From Bremia lactucae (lineage: Eukaryota > Oomycota > Peronosporomycetes > Peronosporales > Peronosporaceae), in assembly GCF_004359215.1 (NCBI RefSeq), contig NW_027152031.1, forward strand, positions 1,480,176 to 1,544,175: DNA of 64,000 nt, written 5' to 3'. Below the pieces are notes generated by a model that was given only the letters and a program-made list of their open reading frames with translations, was not told the DNA's origin and did not search any database. Position 1 is the stretch's first letter, and every line of letters starts with the position of its first letter. The position numbers and the translations under genes are program-made. Of this stretch, positions 1-10,738 are shown one piece after another.

Positions 1-390
1 CTCCTAGTGGATTCGGGTGCATCACAAAATTTTGTGAAACTCGCGGCTCTAAGAAAGAGACCGGCGATGTTTGAGTCGCTTTGCCAGGATGGCAAGCGAG
101 AAGAGGCGACCGTTCGTTTAGCGAACGGCGCGCTCGTTAAGTCTGAGGGAGTTCAGGTAGAACTCGCCTTCAGCTTTAGTGACTTCTCTTGTAAAGAGAA
201 GTTCACAGTGCTAGGTATGGAGAGTCCGTATGACCTCATTCTAGGCATGCCATGGTTGGCAAAACACCAACCATGGATAGACTGGCGTACACGCACAGTT
301 GCGAACTCTGCACAGGGCACCGAAAAGGATGTGCTCTTGCGAGAGGCGTATGCAACTGATGTCGTGTCAAACACGTTAAGGGTGCGTTGA
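1..390 (+). pseudogene. Ty3/gypsy aspartic protease fragment (element A1)
   Basis: Retropepsin part of a gypsy Pol polyprotein, which would cleave Gag-Pol in the particle. The frame is open from base 1 and reads LLVDSGASQNF, the catalytic D-S/T-G-A motif. About 75 residues later comes DLILGMPWL, the flap-distal ILG motif of retropepsins, followed by WIDW as in related elements. It stops at 388-390. The RT frame beginning at 625 is in the same phase, but stops lie between them, so the former pol frame is broken. The 5' part of the element (gag, 5' LTR) lies outside the window. Confidence 0.85.
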
Positions 391-624
391 CGGGATGTCG
401 GACGTCTCTAATTTCCACCTAGCTCGTGGAGACTGAGGTAGTGAAAAGGGCAATGACAAATATGTGTCCCATAGTCCTGCACAGAGCCGAGAGCCTGTGG
501 CAGTAGACAGCGATCTGACAGAAGTCACGCGTCGCATGAACCAGCACAGTGCCTAGAGCCTGGTGCGGTTGCAAGGGGTGCCTTAGCCAGGAGTGCAACG
601 GTACCTGCTTCCCAGAAAAAGGTC

Positions 625-1809
625 GTGGTGACTCGAAGAACGAGCACCCGACAGATTAGGACGACCAAAGGCACGTCTAAACGAGTGACCTTTGGATCAG
701 TCTCTAATGAAGAGGACGGGCCTTCGAACGAGGTGTTCGAGGCCGTCAAAGACGAAATTGCGGAGGCATCCTCAGTTGAGGTGCTCCGGCAAGTCTTTAA
801 ATCTGCCGAGGAGATAGTAAATCTCCCGGAGATGTCGTGGGATCTGTTCCTTGCCGAATTAAAGGAAGGAAAGATCCACGAAATAGTCACACCAGTTCCA
901 GAAGAGAACTTGGTGGACTGCTGCTCGTCGTCCACAATGGACGAGAGCGTCCTAGAAACGGACAAAAAGAAGCGGTACGCTGCTCAAGGCTGGGATGCCT
1001 TGAGAGACAGTCCGTTCTTTGAGGTTCTGTGGAAACATCGCGATGTGTTCCCAGAAGAAGTGCCGAGCCGCCTGCCAGCAGATAGAGGCATCGGGCACGA
1101 AATCGACCTCAAACCTGGCACCAACTATTGTGTGACCAGGCAATGGCCGTTGTCGAAAGAACAAGTCGATTATTTTGATGAGTTCTTCGACAAGCGAGTC
1201 AAGGCGGGACATGTGCGTGAGAGCAAATTGCCTCACTGCAGCCAGACCTTTTGTGTTCGTAAAGCCACAGGTGGATGGCGCGTGGCTCATGCTTACAATA
1301 AGCTGAACACGGCGACCATACCGGCGCAAACGCCAATTCCGCGGAAAGATGTCTTGTTGAACTCCATGGGAAAGTCAACTATCTTTTCCGCGTTGGATTT
1401 GAAGGATGGCTACTATCAGGTACTCATGAGAGAGTCCGATGTAGCCAAAACGGCAGTAAGCACCCCAAGCGGTATGCTTTGGGAGTGGCTTGTGATGCCC
1501 CAAGGTTTGAAAAATGCACCAGCGACATTCGAACGAGTGGTGGCTGACGTGATGCGTCAGCCCCTTGCCTAAGCGCCCCATTACGTTGACGATGTCTTCG
1601 TGCATAGTAGGATCGTGGACGGTCTAACAGAAAAAGTGTCGCACAAGCGTCATATAGACGCTGTGTTGATAACTTTGAAGGACGCCCAATTGTACGTCAA
1701 CTGGCAAAAGTGCGTCATAGGGGTCTTCGATATTCCTGTGCTGGGCTGCATCATAGGTAGACATGGTATACGAGTTGACCCAGACAAGGTAAAATCAGTA
1801 AAGGAATGA
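625..1809 (+). pseudogene. Ty3/gypsy reverse transcriptase, broken (element A1)
   Basis: RT core of the gypsy Pol. Family landmarks in order: HEIDLKPGTNY (about 1096), FCVRKATGGWR (about 1250), PIPRKDVLLNSM (about 1335), FSALDLKDGYYQV (about 1387), TPSGMLWEWLVMPQGLKNAP (about 1465-1530) and the catalytic YVDD at about 1582-1593. An in-frame TAA at 1570-1572 lies just before YVDD. The frame then runs on through the RT thumb to a TGA at 1807-1809, where related elements have Trp (IAQWP or ITEWP). No functional protein is possible from this copy. Confidence 0.88.
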
Positions 1810-2278
1810 TCAGTCCCACGGCATGTGCAGGATTTGCGCCAATTCCTAGAGCTCGCTAATTACTTGCATAAATATAGCAAGAATTATGCTGAGCTAACTA
1901 AACCATTGTCAGATCTCCTTAAAAGGACGCAGAATGGGTTTGGTTAAAAGAACAGATGATGCGTTCACATCAGTGAAGCAATCTCTTGTAGAGGCACCGG
2001 TCTTGGCATTGCCAGACGCGGATAAGCCCTTAAGCGTCGTCTGCGATGCAAGTAATTTTGCAATCGGCAGCGCGCTCATGCAGAAGGAAGACGACGGCGT
2101 TGACCGTGTCATCTCTTATCAGTCCCGGCTTTTAAAAGGCGCGGAACTTTATTACCCCGTGCATGACAAAGAGCTTCTTTCAATAAAGTATGCTCTCGTC
2201 AAATTTCGTGTGCACCTATTGGGCACCGAGCGATTTGTGGCTGAAACGGATCACGCATCACTGCGGACCGCAATATAA
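1810..2278 (+). pseudogene. Ty3/gypsy RT connection and RNase H fragment (element A1)
   Basis: Continuation of pol. Bases 1810-1925 read LRQFLELANYLHKYS in the RT frame. A single-base loss in the A-run near 1920 then shifts the frame. From about 1934 the RNase H domain reads VVCDASNFAIGSALMQ (first catalytic Asp), YYPVHDKELLSIKYAL (catalytic Glu) and ETDHASLRT (third Asp region), ending at a stop at 2276-2278. The order RT then RNase H then integrase is the Ty3/gypsy order. Confidence 0.85.
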
Positions 2279-2372
2279 ACTCACCACACCTCTCGCCTAG
2301 AATGGCAAGACGGCTAACCTTCTTCTCTGATTTTAATTTAAAGTTGAATACAAGCCGGGTAAGTCGAATGTC

Positions 2373-4330
2373 TTGGCTGGCGCTATATCGCACAGACGAG
2401 ACTTCGAGGTTATACACCAGGAAAGTGTGTCTAGTTGTAAAACACAATTTCAGCCGTCAACGTTGGCAGCCATGAAGGCATACCACGTGACGAGCTCTTT
2501 AATTAAAGAGAGCTACCGTCAGGACGACCATTGTTGCCTGCTTTTGGATCACTTTGGTGGGCAAAAGGTTTCTTTCCCATCGCACCCGAAAGCTAAGCTT
2601 AATCGCTTAAGCTACAGTGTCAGCGCATTAAGCCTGCACCGTCCAGTAGTGCGCCACTGAAGCCGCTACCGATTCCAACGGATTGTTAGAAGTCAGTTAA
2701 TCTGGACTTCATGTTTTGCATGCCGCCCGATCATAAGAATCGGACGGGGCTCGTCGTTTTTGTAGACAAAAAGCAAAATGGTGCATTTAGCACCATGTAA
2801 GACATCGATCACAGGCAAGAAGGCAGCTCTCTTGTTCCTGAATTATGTATACCGACTACACGGAATGCCCGAGTCCATAGTATCGGACCGGGATCTTCGT
2901 TTTACGTCTGGGTTTTGGCGACATGTGTTCGAGCTGCTAGGTAGCAAGCTCCACATGTCGACCGCAGATCTACCCAGACCGATGGCCAAACAGAACGTGC
3001 CAATAGGGTCGTGGCGGATATCTTGCTTACTACAGCAACTCGTAATGAGTGGAGCAAGCAATTGTTGTTTATAGAGTTTGCTATAAATAACAGTGTCCAC
3101 GCCAGTACGGGTGAGACACCGTTTTATATTAACGGACTGCACCATCCTTGGACGCCAGTCTCGTTTGTGCGCAGCCCAAATCTTAGTCGGGGAGGGCCCC
3201 TCACTATGCTCGGTGCGAAAGAGGGACATAGTTTCGTCAATATGACGATGACCCACGAGGGTATCATCTCAAAGATAGAAACTTGCCCTAGTGACCCTGC
3301 CAGTTTAGCAGTGGTCAATAAAACTACGCCTTATGACCGTCCTCTTGGCGGTATCACAGGCAATTTTGATGCTAAAAGCGTGAGCGAGGCTCAACGCTTT
3401 GTGAATGAGCGATTAGCCATCACACGTAAAGTCCGTGACGCGATGGCAAGCGCACAGGACAAGCAAAAAGAATATGCGGACCGAAATGGTCGCAGAAATA
3501 ATGTACTCTTTAGAGTGGGTGGAAACGTACTATTAAGTACTGCTACCCTATCTAAAAATGCAATTTCTGTTCTACCTGGAGGTACTACGAAGTTGTTGCC
3601 GCGTTTCATTGGGCCCTTTAAGGTGGTTGAAGAGGTTGAAGACCTAAATTATAGGCTCACCTTTCCCCCGTATATGAAAACGCACCCCGTAATTTACGTG
3701 GGTCGTCTGAAACAGTATGTAGACCCAAATGAGGTCACATATTCCCACCTTACTAAGGAGACCGATGATGACGCCGACTGTGAGTCGAGCGTCGTTCGGG
3801 TGAGGGGGGCGGTAAAGGCGAAAAGCTATCGGACCGATGCCTCCTACCACGAACAGGACTTGGAGAGCGAGGGATTTCACGCGAGTAACGCGGATTTCTC
3901 AGCATTATCCGTTCGAAACGGTCCAAGCGAGTCTTCAGGCGTTCATACTCCTGACGAGTCTTCGCTCGGACATCAACGAGATCCGAGGTCAGTCGCAAGA
4001 CTTGACTCTCGAGATCCGCAATACGTCGTTCAGCAGCGCTTAACGCATGGGACTAAAGGGACAAAGGTAAGGCAGCCGCGAGTAGGTGGGCGACATCGCC
4101 ACCCCTATCGGGCGCCACCTGCACTGATGGATGCGGGTGGGAATCTACACTTCCTTGTTGGAAGGTTGCTTGCCCACCGCTTCGTGACGCAAGGGTATCA
4201 GATCCTCGTCCAATGGAAAGGTTACCCGCACACTTTTGACTTTTAGGAACCGATCGATACCCTACGTATTAATATGCCCGGCTTGGTGGCTGTCTATGAA
4301 ATGGAGCACCAGCTGAGTCCTCTTCGCTAG
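2373..4330 (+). pseudogene. Ty3/gypsy integrase with C-terminal chromodomain, broken (element A1)
   Basis: Integrase remnant in at least three frames. The spacer/zinc region is about 2460-2640. The core reads MPESIVSDRDLRFTSGFWRH at about 2865, with the second catalytic Asp in SDRD. A frameshift near 3000 leads into a long frame (3011-4246) with the third-acidic region (LFIEFAINNSVHASTGETPF), the GPF module (RFIGPFKVVEEVEDLNYRL) and HPVIYVGRLKQYV. The C-terminus is a chromodomain (LVGRLLAHRF...ILVQWKGYP) interrupted by TAG at 4243-4245, where the second copy has Trp (DSWEP). The frame then runs to the true end at about 4330. A chromodomain is known to steer integration toward marked chromatin. 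Confidence 0.85.
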
Positions 4331-5254
4331 TCTCAAATGGACTAGCAGAAGTAGCGTTGTGAGAAGAAACAGGGGGTATAGTACCGCCCATGATTTCTTT
4401 CACACGCAAACGGGCGAATTTACTTCGCTGCGACCGCTGTTTCATCGCACTGGAATGCGGATGATTGTGGCGCACGAATTCCGCCTCGTATTGTTCGGGC
4501 GTTTCATTTGGACGCAACACAACCGGAATCGGGAAAATACGCCCAAGCGATTTTCTCTGAGCCCTCCATGATTAAAAGACGCCATAATAATTATTGGCGT
4601 CTACAAGAGCGCGCTCTTGGAGCGACGCTCTTGGCCCATTTCAATGAGGCCATTCAGAGGGAGGGGCCATCTTTGGAATGCCTCCCGTCACATAGCCACG
4701 TTCTAAACGACTGCCTTATGACACCGCCCGAGCACGTTCACGTGTCGTCAGCGGAGCTTTAGGCTCCGAATCCTCTATGTCCGAACCATTATGGATTATG
4801 TTCTGAGCATAAGGCGTTGTGGTTTTACTCACGGAGAAGCGGCTGCGCCTTTATAGGCAGCGCTCTCATTACCTGTCGCTGCGCTATTCAGCGCAGACGA
4901 CGAAACAGCATTTGTAAATGCTGCTGTCTCCATGTTGTGAGCCATGAAAGAAGTTTGGATAGGCAATAATGTGCCATCATTCTTCCTCAGGAGCTCATTG
5001 CCCGCATCACTACTATGAGGTGATGGCAACGGTGTCGACTCATTGTAGTCGACAATGAGCGACGGATCAACATCCTTACTGTTAAAGTGGGATGGATCCT
5101 TTAGCCCTGTTAACGCGGCAGCAGCAGTAGCTGTCGGCGTTTCGACTAAGGCATTAGACGCGGCCGGCAAATTAATGCGGCGCGTGCATTTACTTTGAGG
5201 TTGAGTGGGCGTCTTCGCAGACAACCCACCAAAGTGGCCCCTTTTAAGTGGCAT
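4269..5254 (-). pseudogene. Antisense accessory ORF of gypsy family A, copy 1 (degenerate)
   Basis: On the strand opposite pol, convergent with it and lying between the chromodomain and the polypurine tract. ATG at 5254. The first 141 residues are open: a basic start (MPLKRGHFGGLSAK), Ala/Thr-rich stretches, then VDPSLIVDYNES and LLPIQTSFMAHNM. After stops and a frameshift the C-terminal module reads RPNETPEQYEAEFVR and SKFARLRVKEIM. The same protein reads in the same antisense frame from copy 2 at 50236-51170, which supports real coding. No domain recognised: no CCHC knuckle, membrane segment or known enzyme motif. In this copy the frame runs into the antisense of the chromodomain. Confidence 0.6.
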
Positions 5255-5350
5255 TTTGGCGCCGTGTATGGATTGAGTGAACTAGCGGCGCGTAAAGGTG
5301 CTCGCAGTTCCTAACTCCTCTTTGACGAATTTAAAAATGTAAATTTGTTC

Positions 5351-5366
5351 TTTAAAGGGGGGATGG
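5351..5366 (+). other. Polypurine tract of element A1
   Basis: AAAGGGGGGATGG directly before the LTR start TGTAATGGGC. This is the expected plus-strand primer site next to a 3' LTR. The same tract, with the same upstream context, is seen inverted at about 50109-50127. Confidence 0.7.
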
Positions 5367-5897
5367 TGTAATGGGCTAAAGTTGCACTTACGTAACACAG
5401 TCCCCATTAAGTAGATCAAGTGTACTTAAGGGGATAGTCAGTTACTAAATAATAGTAATTAGACCCAGCACTCGGGTGTGGTGCACATTTGTGACCAACC
5501 CTTGTGGATGTGATGCACATGGTGCAATTACATTAAAGGGATGACGCCCAGCGTCATCCGTTACGCGAGGTATCTAGAAAGATACGCTCGCAATACACAT
5601 TAAAGGTTTTCTATAGAGATAACATTTTAATTGGTAAAAATAAGTATTTGTATTTGATTCTATTAAATATAAATCAGTCTGAAAACTACTTCCTACTTGG
5701 TTAGTGCGCATGAGGAAACGGATTACCGCTCCCGTGACGACTCTTAATCACAGTACTTAGTGTGTTGGGTGAGGCCGCCAACGCGTCCACCACAACTACC
5801 TCACTGCACGCAAGAGAAGCAGGTTAAACCGCTTCCTCGCTGTGCTAGGGCAGGTGTCTAAGTAGAGCGTGGCCGCATTACGACGTGCCCGCCTACA
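5367..5897 (+). repeat. LTR family A, copy A1 (3' LTR)
   Basis: 531 bp beginning TGTAATGGGC and ending GCCTACA (TG...CA), preceded by a polypurine tract. A second near full-length copy is at 34615-35150 and a truncated copy at 45266-45601. Shared landmarks include GATGACGCCCAGCGTCATCC, GATACGCTCGCAATACA and GCGTGGCCGCATTACGACG. Confidence 0.8.
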
Positions 5898-7252
5898 TAA
5901 GTGACTTGTTAAACTTACTTAGAGGAAGGCTTTAAATTCAAACATTCGCTTAATTCTATAAGGCTTACTTAATTCTATAGAACTAAGCGATTGTTTGAGC
6001 ATAAAGTCTTCCTCTGACTTCAGGAACAAGGTAGCTTCGCTGTAAAGTGACTGACCATGTATAATAATTTCTAAAGATCAATTAACATTTGCTGATTGAA
6101 CCATCTGACCTGTTTCTCGTCTTTCACGATCCAGCTGACAAAAATCGTTCAGAGAGCTGTACATCTCGTAATTCTGCATGAAGAGCGGATTACCTAATAC
6201 GTTTTACGCTTTCCGGTTTTGCTGAAGCTAAAGTCAGCTCATAAAAAATTATAAGAAATATACTTTAATGATTTTAAGACAGCCGCGCATGATTTTTTTA
6301 GTTGAAAGCCGCCTCAAATGACCATGTGATATGAAGATTGTCCTGTCGGCCGCCTTCATCGAGCGAAAGCCTAAGCATCCAATCGCGACAGCGCATTTAT
6401 AACCCCAAGCGAGCCTACTAGACTCGTCCATGTTCTCACCTTTGCGCCAAGGTGTGCATAATTATTAACAGCACGTATAAAATGTAGTGCGCACAGCGAG
6501 CATTAGAAAGTCGCTGACAGGGTGATAATTTACAAGGAAGGCCTCCCCGTGTAAGGCTGCAAAAAAACACCATAACGACATATTTATAGCAAAATGGTGC
6601 ATTACGCCCGTTGCTCAGAAGTTATAGACGGTCCAAAATTTGCCAAATGTTATGTGAAGAATATTTTTAGCTTTATACTCTTCCAGAGTCCATTGTGCAG
6701 GGTAGGGACACAAAGGCATCAGCTGCATCATAAAGGCAGTTTACGCTGCTAAAAGGACGTGTGAATGTGCTGCCAACCTTATCTCCTATATATTTATGAT
6801 TCAAAATCCACAGAAGATTTTAAAATTAACAATACGTTGTGTGGCTTCCTAGGCTGCATTCCACTTGTCACTAACGACTTGCGCCGCGCTTGAGTGCCGC
6901 TAAATTTAATTTTAGATTCGTCAAAAAGGCACAAATTTGAGTGTGGGGAAAGCTCCGCTCATCTACCCAATAGCAGTCTGCGGAGAAGTTTGCACCGGAT
7001 ATGTAATAAGGCCTTGTGAGTTGTGGAGCAACTGAACAAAATCGTTGAAATTACGTTTTGCGTCATCAGATAGTAATAAATTGAATAAGACACCGTAGCA
7101 GCGTAAACTGGTTGTATGACAGCACGAGTTCTCAACTGCACAACATGCAGCAGGTCACAGCTTTCGAACCGCTTGGTCAACATAATCATTATTAACTTAA
7201 ATCAAGCTTGTAGCTTTTTAAGATGTCGTGAGCAAATTGAAGGAAATAAAAC
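5898..7252. other. Gene-free AT-rich stretch
   Basis: No coding frame, RNA gene or recognised element apart from the foldback at 5919-6017. It lies between LTR A1 and LTR B1 and is probably old, decayed repeat sequence. Confidence 0.5.
5919..6017. repeat. Foldback (inverted repeat) with 42-nt arms
   Basis: Left arm 5919-5960 and right arm 5976-6017 are inverted copies with about seven mismatches, separated by about 15 nt. It starts 21 bases after the end of LTR A1. It may be a MITE-like foldback or a remnant of the element's flank. Confidence 0.55.
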
Positions 7253-7719
7253 TATAATGGGGTGTCCCGTTACACAATAATATTTTTTTTCAAAAAAAAT
7301 AATAAATATTGTCTCCTATAATAAGAAATAAACAAAGACGTACAAAAGTATTATTTTTTATTTATTTGACTTAAAAGTTTCAATATTCCAAATTTGGCAT
7401 TGACGCAATAAGGCATTGGTTCTATTTATTGGTTGATATAAATCAACCTTGCCAATCGTTACAGGACACGATAAGGCGTTGCGCAGGAGGCGCATTGCAT
7501 AGTCGGGTATAAATACATTAAAGCTAGTCGACTTTCTATATATTATAACAATTTACTTTATCCTTATCGTAAAGCCTTAGAATTAGCCCTCAGTAGCTAA
7601 GACTTCCCAGCTACTTAGAACCGTCCTCTGCACGTCGTGTGCATAAATTAATCGAGGAACCCCACCTTCACTGTAATCAGTGTAAATTGACGACAACTGT
7701 TGTCAAGACTCCCGTTGCA
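7253..7719 (+). repeat. LTR family B, copy B1 (5' LTR)
   Basis: About 467 bp, beginning with a mutated TGTAACGGGTGTCCCGTTA and ending CCCGTTGCA. It aligns with LTR B3 (48028-48534) and inverted LTR B2 (39685-40171) through shared blocks such as CCAATCGTTACA, ACACGAT(A/T)AGGCG and GCGCATTGCATA. A PBS-like AGGTAGCACTT follows and then gag, so this is a 5' LTR. Confidence 0.8.
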
Positions 7720-8291
7720 CCAGGTAGCACTTGCACTTCGTAGTCCGTTCAATGGCTTACGCACAATCAAGCCATTAAGGACATTATGGATGAAGAAGGA
7801 GGAGCTTTAAGCCTCTTGAGAAGGCTATCACGCAACGCGTAGAGGTTCACTATTTGAGTGACCTTGACTGGAGAGCGGTCGAATACATGAGCTTGGTAGT
7901 AGGCGGGCCAGCCAATGGCACCATGCTGTTCACTCGGAACACAGATGAACAACATGAGGCCATAGCCGAGTTCGTACAACGTGAACTCGACGGAACCAAG
8001 ATAAGTAGCTTTGCTTTGTCAGCAAGGCTTTCAACACACAGACATGCTGAGAAAACAGGGTAGTCAAGAGTTGAAACTGCTGAGACAGCAGCATCTACAT
8101 GCTGCTAGTGGGCCAACGCCTTCGCGTCAACCCAAAAGCCCGAAAATATGAATTGCTATTTAAGGCAATCGAAGGCGACTCCTTTTTGATGATGATTTGT
8201 TGTCGAATTACTCGACGCCATTAAAGCTCGTTGCATCATCATTGATGCGACGAAAGTAAAATTTGGCATGTTAACGTAGCCGAACGTACCA
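7720..8291 (+). pseudogene. Ty3/gypsy gag remnant (element B1)
   Basis: Gag N-terminal region next to LTR B1. Recognisable by comparison with 48599-48994: shared pieces are MSLVVGG, AMLFT or TMLFT, and EQHxAIAEFxQ. It is broken by stops after about 8063 and stays alignable at the DNA level to about 8291 (GCGACGAAAGTAAAATTTGG), where LINE sequence on the opposite strand begins. Gag would form the particle shell. Confidence 0.7.
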
Positions 8292-9852
8292 AATCTTGGA
8301 TCAGCCACCGGACATGTCCAGAAAATGTGCTCCAGTGTCTCCTTGTGAACGCCACAGACGGACAGCCTCCTGCAACTGTTGTCAAGTTCCCTGCCCGGGA
8401 AAATAAATTGAGCTGTTGGAGTAACAAACGGTAATAGACCCACACTTGCTACTCCGTAATTGCATTTTGATGACCTCACAGCTGCTTCGGGGTTTGACAA
8501 AGAGCTGCAGAGTACCAGTCTCCCCGGTCTGCGCAGGTTTGTAACTTCTGTAGTAGACCTTCCAGAGCCGTGCCGAGCCCCACCTTCGCCTTGCCATACC
8601 GCTGGCGTTTAATGTACCTAAGAACATGCCGATTCGCTACGTTGAATGAGGCATCTCACAGAAAGCTGTGGATCGATGGATGTGCCTCAATGACAAGCCC
8701 GAGAGCTCGTTGCGAGCTCCTGATGACGGCCACATCGTCCCATTCTCCAGATATACTGGATATAAGTCATCGACTGTGCAATTAATCCCGTTGGCCTTCT
8801 GCTCAAGCATGATTCTCCGTGATGAAATATCCAGCGCTGTACCTTCCACCCCTCGGACAGCTCCATTCTCTACCAGCACCCAGTTGTAAGATAGCCGGAG
8901 GTCCGGGGGGGGGGTGTCGTACAGCCACCGTGGGGATCACCTCGAATGTCCGTCCCATAGCCAACGGAGGACTCCCTAATAGAATTGCTAAAGCCCAGCG
9001 CCCGAGTTTGCGGTTCGGGTTGTGCTTCTCCGGTCCCTCAGCCAACGGGACGTGACAAACGTATGTTGTCGGACCGGTTCGCTCCATCGCAATTTCTTCC
9101 AGTGAGCACTGCCTGATGCGGTCGTATTTCTTGCTCATCAACCGATAACCTGTGCCATCGCATAACCATGGGATTGTCTGCCCACGAATACTTGGTCAAT
9201 ACCGTCTGGTCATGGCCGTTATCTCCCATGTAACTGCCGGTAACAGCTCCGCTAATCAAATCGTAAGCCGGTCTCCGTCCCTCCAGCATTTGGTCTGCAA
9301 GATGTGCCGTTGTATATTACGACCATGCCGATCCTGTAAGGCTTCATGCTCCATTTAAGCCAAGCACGAATATCAGCTTGCAACGATTCACCACGTATCT
9401 TGCTCCGTTGCCTGCGGAAATAAAGGGGGTTTAGTGGCGTGATTACGATAGAGGCGTCGTCCCGAGCCTCCGGAAACGTCCAAAATTTCCACGCCCCGAC
9501 GTATCTGTCGCGCCTCTGTGTAAGCTAACGACGAGCGTGTTTTATTCGTTGTAATTTAACAGCCACTGCTATCGAAACCAAGCCGACCCCACAAGCCGCT
9601 CGCGGTGTGTACAAAATGCCAAGTTAATTTTATGACGACTGCGCTCTGTTGAGGTTGCATGTTTCCACAGAAATTGTTTGTGGAGATTTCGGAGCTCCTC
9701 CTCCTCCTATTGTGGCATATCAAAGGCCGCTGCCGTGAAGAGTATTCCTGGCAGCATAATTACATTGAGTATGAGCACCCAGAGAAAGAGACACTGGTCG
9801 CCACCCGAGTAGCCGTCGCGAGTCGACGGTGCACGTTCCGAATCCGGACAGC
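8292..9852 (-). pseudogene. LINE ORF2 C-terminal part with zinc knuckle, broken
   Basis: 3' end of a minus-strand non-LTR retrotransposon. Near 8300-8380 it reads CGVHKETLEHIFWTCP, the zinc-binding module typical of the C-terminus of eukaryotic LINE reverse transcriptases (zf-RVT type: ETxxHxFxxC). The upstream part (8380-9852) is in several frames with stops. No poly(A) tail is visible at the junction with gypsy gag near 8291, so the 3' end is truncated or eroded. Confidence 0.65.
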
Positions 9853-10738
9853 CTAATTTGCGTCGACGAGTGTACCCACTTGGTGACCGAGATAGTGTGT
9901 TGTTTCGCCATGAGGCAACACAGGTATTCCCTCATATTCAGGCAAAGCCACTGCCGTATTCAAAAAGATGATCTGACTTTTTGTTGGCTGCACAGTGAGC
10001 CCCGATAACCGACCGAAAGCTGCGACGATGTCGAGGACGCGTGGAACATTACTCGCTTCTTGGAGAAATACAGTGGAGTCATCGACAAACGCGGAAAGGG
10101 TGTGTTGCTCACCGTGTGTCCCGGGAACTTCGATCCCCTGAAGCTCGCAGTCCTGTGTGATCGCTAATGACAGGACATCCGCCGCCAGGATGAACAGTAA
10201 TGACGCCAAAGTGCATCCCTGCCGAATCCCGTTGTGATTTCCAATGGATGAGAAAGGGAGCCATTGACCAAAAATTTAGCTGTGGTAGACTCATGCAATT
10301 TCCGCGTCATATGAATGAAAGGACTTGCGGATCTATACTCTTCCAGGACTTGAAAGAGGAAATCCGGTGCACCATGTCGTATGCCTTTCGAAAATCCAGC
10401 AATAAAATTTCTTGACTCCGTGTTGCTTCCAAGTCAGGTTCAGCCCGAGCAGTAGAGACTGCGGCGAGCATCATCATGACTGTTTTCATCATCTCCCGTC
10501 CCTGCACAAAACCCGGCTGGTTGTCCACAACCGCCTTAGGAAGGACAGCTTGTGATCGTGTTGCCATAAGTTTGGCAACTATTTTGTACCCTGTATGAAG
10601 AAGCGATATCGGCCGGTAATCCATAGCATCGACCAAGTCCCCCTTTTTGTGAAGTAAAATAATATGGCCTCCTAGAAGTGAAGGCGGCGGATCCTTCTCA
10701 TTCAGTAATTCGTTTTCGAGGAGTACCATCGCCGGCAC
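9853..10738 (-). pseudogene. LINE reverse transcriptase core, broken
   Basis: RT of a non-LTR retrotransposon. In minus-strand order: [52 protein letters not shown] (first catalytic Asp, motif A), then after frameshifts the catalytic box AFVDDSTVF (FVDD in place of the usual FADD) and GLTVQPTKSQ. The motif spacing is LINE-like, not retroviral. At least two frameshifts lie between 10209 and 10307. Confidence 0.85.

Noticed and set aside
8890..8915. G-run as a polypurine tract
   Set aside because: It lies within LINE sequence with no LTR start after it.
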